From Bacillota bacterium (GTDB lineage Bacteria; Bacillota; UBA4882; UBA8346): a DNA stretch of 64,000 nucleotides. A model generated the notes under the pieces. The model was not told the DNA's origin. It did not search any database and saw nothing but the letters and a program-made list of their open reading frames with translations. Location: NCBI GenBank assembly GCA_023402395.1, contig JAEYGI010000060.1:1-64000 (forward strand), in the 5' to 3' direction. Of the stretch, positions 61,376 through 64,000 are shown piece by piece; positions within the stretch are counted from its first letter, which is position 1; every line of letters begins with the position of its first letter. Both the position numbers and the translations under genes were made by a program.

Positions 61376-62884
61376 ATGCGGCGGGAAATTTTGCGCTTGG
61401 AAAAAATTATCACGACTGAAAACGGGGTAATGCTTTTGAATCATTTTAATCTCCATATTTTTCAGGGGGAGATTATGGGTTTGATCGCGATTAACCGGCA
61501 TGGGTTGGAAAACCTGATTGAATTGATTTGTAGAAATGTACCCTTGTATTATGGCTTTGTTTATTTCGGCGAACAGATGGTAAACAGTTATGCCCACAGT
61601 TCGCTGGCGCGAAATAAGGTGGCGGTCATCGCTAAACAATCCAGCCTGATTGAAAATTTAACGGTGGCGGACAATATTTATGTCATGCGCCGCGGTTTTA
61701 AAAAGTATCTTATTAATTCCAAAACGCTGAATTCACAGTTTAAAATGTTTGCCAGGGACGCGGGAGTGGATTTACATGGCGAACAGCAGGTACAAGGGTT
61801 AAGCTACTATGAAAAATGTATTGTGGAGTTGCTGAGAGCCATTATCGGCGGGGTCAAGTTAATTATCATCCGCGATCTCAGTAACTTGATCAGTACCACC
61901 GACTTGATCCGGTTTCATCGGCTCATGCAAACCTATACCGGCTTGGGCGTTTCATTTTTATACGTCTGCAACCATCATCAGGAGGCTTTTTCGATTTGCG
62001 ATAAAATTTGTTTAATGGAAAATGGCAAGGCGCTTAAGGTTTTGGGCAAGAATGAGTTCATCGAAGAAAAAATCCTGCCCTTTACCAATGAATTCTACCA
62101 AAACTATCGTGACCGGCAGGCTCTGCCCCAATGGCTGAACGATTTTCCATGGGTCTACCGGGGCAAAACCGGCGAGGGGTTTGACAAGGGAAAGCCGCCG
62201 CGTCCCTTGAAAAGCGGACAGTGGGCGCTGGAGTTCCGCAATGTTTCCAGTGGGACCATCCGTCAGCTTACCTTTCATGTCGGAGCGGGAGAATGCGTGG
62301 TATTGCTGGACAAGAACAATACCGTGTACCTTGACATGCTCGCGCTGCTGACTCTTGACCGGAAACCGCAACAAGGACAGATTTTAGTAAACGGAGCAAC
62401 GCTCACGAAAAAAGCAGCCCACCGTCTGGGCTTTATCCCGGAAAAGCCGATTCAAAACTTATTATTTAAGGAAATGAGCTACTTCGACAATCTGTGCTTT
62501 ACGGCGGACCAAAAGCTCACTCCCTTCTGGATGCGGAGCGCCATCCAAAAGAGTATCGTCAAGGAGTACCAGCCCATTATCGGTTCGGATATTTTAGCCC
62601 GGGATATTACCGGGCTATCGCTACAATCCTTGTATAGCTTGGTGTATTATCGGATCCACTTGCAAAATCCACGGATTGCCGTTTGCGTCAACCCGTTTTT
62701 CGAAGGCGATATGGCGATGCGCCTTCGAATATGCAATTTAATTCAAATGCTGTTGGACAAGAGAATCGCGGTGCTCATTTTGGCGGTGAACCTTTCCGAC
62801 TCGCTTTTGATAGCGGATCGCCTGTTAGTTTTGGAAGGCGGAGCGTTAACCAATGAACTGTACAGCGGTGGCTATCTGAGTTGA
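61376..62884 (+). CDS. RbsA-like tandem ABC protein with degenerate nucleotide-binding motifs
   Basis: 502 residues in the two-half layout of sugar ABC ATPases (RbsA/MglA). Half 1: the Walker A place reads GLIAINRHGLENLI (35-48; no GxxGxGK[ST]), the signature place reads GLSYYEKCIVE (141-151), and the Walker B place LIIIRDLSN (162-170; no DE). Half 2: GECVVLLDKNNTVYLD, GLSLQSLYSLVYY, and RIAVCVNPFFEGD. All key Lys/Asp/Glu residues are gone in both halves, yet the frame is intact and long, so it looks maintained rather than decayed. Directly after the yesM gene. I infer a non-hydrolytic regulatory or adaptor role. Its last codons and stop lie in a module-B palindromic element. Confidence 0.8.
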   Translation: MRREILRLEKIITTENGVMLLNHFNLHIFQGEIMGLIAINRHGLENLIELICRNVPLYYGFVYFGEQMVNSYAHSSLARNKVAVIAKQSSLIENLTVADNIYVMRRGFKKYLINSKTLNSQFKMFARDAGVDLHGEQQVQGLSYYEKCIVELLRAIIGGVKLIIIRDLSNLISTTDLIRFHRLMQTYTGLGVSFLYVCNHHQEAFSICDKICLMENGKALKVLGKNEFIEEKILPFTNEFYQNYRDRQALPQWLNDFPWVYRGKTGEGFDKGKPPRPLKSGQWALEFRNVSSGTIRQLTFHVGAGECVVLLDKNNTVYLDMLALLTLDRKPQQGQILVNGATLTKKAAHRLGFIPEKPIQNLLFKEMSYFDNLCFTADQKLTPFWMRSAIQKSIVKEYQPIIGSDILARDITGLSLQSLYSLVYYRIHLQNPRIAVCVNPFFEGDMAMRLRICNLIQMLLDKRIAVLILAVNLSDSLLIADRLLVLEGGALTNELYSGGYLS

Positions 62885-62955
62885 ATTAAATTTCTGATAT
62901 ACATCATGTCCTTAATGCCGGCCATGATGGAAAATTAATGAATTTAATTCAACTT
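62879..62955 (-). repeat. Module B palindromic element, solo copy
   Basis: AGTTGAATTAAATTT ... AATTTAATTCAACTT with inner ACATCATGTCC and GGCCATGATGG. Same orientation as module B at 20160. Module A is absent. It supplies the TGA stop of the preceding gene. Confidence 0.85.
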
Positions 62956-63059
62956 ATTTCATTCGATATACCACAAGCTTGCCATAGATCCGCAGTAAAC
63001 CTCGATTTTTCAAACTTCAAAAGAATCCACCCTGAATTCTAAAAACTCCCCTATATCCG

Positions 63060-63083
63060 AAACGTTTAAGTCCTTGTTATAAT
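63060..63083 (+). promoter_or_regulatory. Possible promoter and LacI-type operator for the sugar ABC gene
   Basis: AAACGTTT palindrome at 63060-63067, then TATAAT at 63078-63083. The palindrome is the core of many LacI-family sites. Both are short, so uncertain. Confidence 0.35.
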
Positions 63084-63109
63084 TCAATTACCGAATTGTA
63101 AACAGATCA

Positions 63110-64000
63110 ATGAAGAAAAGACTGGGTGAACTTAAAGTGTCCGATTATATTGTCAAAATGGAACATATTTTTAAATCATTCCCCGGGGTGAAAGCGCTAG
63201 AGGATGTTTCGTTTTATTTAAAATCAGGCGAAGTAATGGCTCTTTTGGGGGAAAATGGCGCCGGCAAATCCACGCTGGTGAAGATTCTCTCAGGTGTACA
63301 CACGCGTGACGGTGGAGAAATCAGTATTTTCGGTAAAAAGGTGGGCGCCCTGACCCCCCATGCGGCGCAGGCTTTGGGCGTCGCCATTATCCACCAGGAA
63401 CTCAATATGTGTTCCCATCTTACCGTGGCCGAAAACATTTTCCTCGGCCGCGAAAAGTGCCGGGGCGGAGTTTTGTCCGATAAAGAGATGAACGGGGAAG
63501 CGCGCCAATTGTTGAACCGGCTGAAAATCGACATCGATCCCCAAACAGTGGTGGGGGATTTATCCGTATCCAAGCAGCAAATGGTGGAAATCGCCAAAGC
63601 GCTTTCCACTCGCGCCAGAGTGCTGATCATGGACGAACCGACCAGCGCCTTAACCAGCAAGGAAATCGACGAACTTTTCGCCATCATCAAGGATTTAAAA
63701 CAGAACGGTTGTGGGATTGTCTATATTTCGCATCGTTTGGAAGAACTGCAATATATTGTCGACACTGTAACCATCATGCGCGACGGCAAGTTTATTGTCA
63801 GCGCGGATTTTAAGGATATTACAATGCCGGAAATCATCGCCAACATGGTGGGACGGGAAATTAAAGAAAAATTCCCGCGTGTAAAAACCGAGCGCGGCCC
63901 AAAAGTCTTCACGGCAAAAAACATTCATGCCAGTAAAATGGTGAGAGATATCAGTTTTGATTTATATGAGGGGGAAATCGTGGGGATCGTCGGTTTGATG
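63110..64000 (+). CDS. Sugar ABC transporter ATPase (RbsA/MglA type), 3' end outside the window
   Basis: 297 residues visible; open at the window end. From ATG 63110 (or GTG 63137; neither has a clear ribosome site). Intact motifs contrast with the preceding gene: Walker A LLGENGAGKST (46-56), Q-loop IIHQELNM, signature LSVSKQQMVEIAKAL, Walker B VLIMDEPTSALT, H-loop YISHRLEEL, and the start of the second half (RDISFDLYEGEIVGIVGLM). Imports a monosaccharide with a permease and binding protein expected downstream. Confidence 0.94.
   Translation, partial: MKKRLGELKVSDYIVKMEHIFKSFPGVKALEDVSFYLKSGEVMALLGENGAGKSTLVKILSGVHTRDGGEISIFGKKVGALTPHAAQALGVAIIHQELNMCSHLTVAENIFLGREKCRGGVLSDKEMNGEARQLLNRLKIDIDPQTVVGDLSVSKQQMVEIAKALSTRARVLIMDEPTSALTSKEIDELFAIIKDLKQNGCGIVYISHRLEELQYIVDTVTIMRDGKFIVSADFKDITMPEIIANMVGREIKEKFPRVKTERGPKVFTAKNIHASKMVRDISFDLYEGEIVGIVGLM

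Overview
The window looks like chromosomal DNA from a flagellated, diderm member of the Bacillota. The housekeeping genes are Firmicute-like: rapZ-yvcK next to a PHP phosphatase, glpP, a YesM/YesN pair and a Firmicute-style three-gene glycerol-3-phosphate dehydrogenase. There are also clear outer-membrane parts: flgH and flgI (L and P rings) and a full TonB/ExbB/ExbD system with a TonB-dependent receptor. Hydrogenispora/Limnochordia-type organisms would fit, but that placement is an inference and was not tested.

Layout. 1-2.8 kb is an AT-rich accessory patch: an IS3-type insertion has cut an RHS-repeat toxin gene, followed by a secreted protein and a small zinc-ribbon protein. 2.8-3.7 kb is a junction with hairpins and tRNA/tmRNA-like 3' ends on the minus strand. 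3.7-11.1 kb is GC-richer core: a fusion of a BtrH-like domain and an F5/8C domain, a SHOCT protein, ddl, a HAD phosphatase, a PHP phosphatase, rapZ and yvcK. 11.3-16.3 kb is a flagellar rod/ring operon (flgF-flgG-flgA-flgH-flgI-flgJ) behind a probable sigma-28 promoter. 16.4-21.6 kb has a membrane protein, a 21-bp repeat array, an RsmC-like methyltransferase, glgA and a GalT-like gene, with dispersed palindromic elements flanking the methyltransferase-glgA segment in opposite orientations. 21.6-25.6 kb is glpP plus the glycerol-3-phosphate dehydrogenase genes, each transcription unit led by a matching antiterminator/terminator leader. 25.9-30.8 kb holds a sodium:solute symporter with its small accessory protein, a 7TM-type histidine kinase and a BASS-family transporter. 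31.1-34.7 kb holds uvrC, a second 21-bp array of unrelated sequence, a CRISPR remnant and a eukaryotic-type hisA. 34.8-44.9 kb has secreted proteins (including two tandem pairs of paralogues), a Cof-type phosphatase, an M23 peptidase, a LysR regulator and purA.

45.0-57.1 kb begins with tRNA-Lys and tRNA-Glu. It then carries a siderophore-uptake cassette (TonB-dependent receptor, binding protein, esterase, AraC regulator, two permeases, ATPase, TonB, ExbB, ExbD). The cassette is bracketed by imperfect direct repeats of the tRNA-Glu 3' end plus downstream DNA, so it is probably an acquired island. Its two promoters share the same two 12-bp direct repeats at identical spacing and the same 16-bp palindrome. 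57.2-64 kb has an orphan sensor kinase with a very acidic sensor loop, then a YesN-YesM pair co-transcribed with an RbsA-like tandem ABC protein whose nucleotide-binding motifs are all destroyed, then a normal RbsA/MglA-like ATPase that runs off the window.

Main leads for something undescribed: the nucleotide-binding-dead ABC protein in the YesMN operon, the two unrelated palindromic arrays sharing an exact 21-bp period, and the family of composite palindromic elements.
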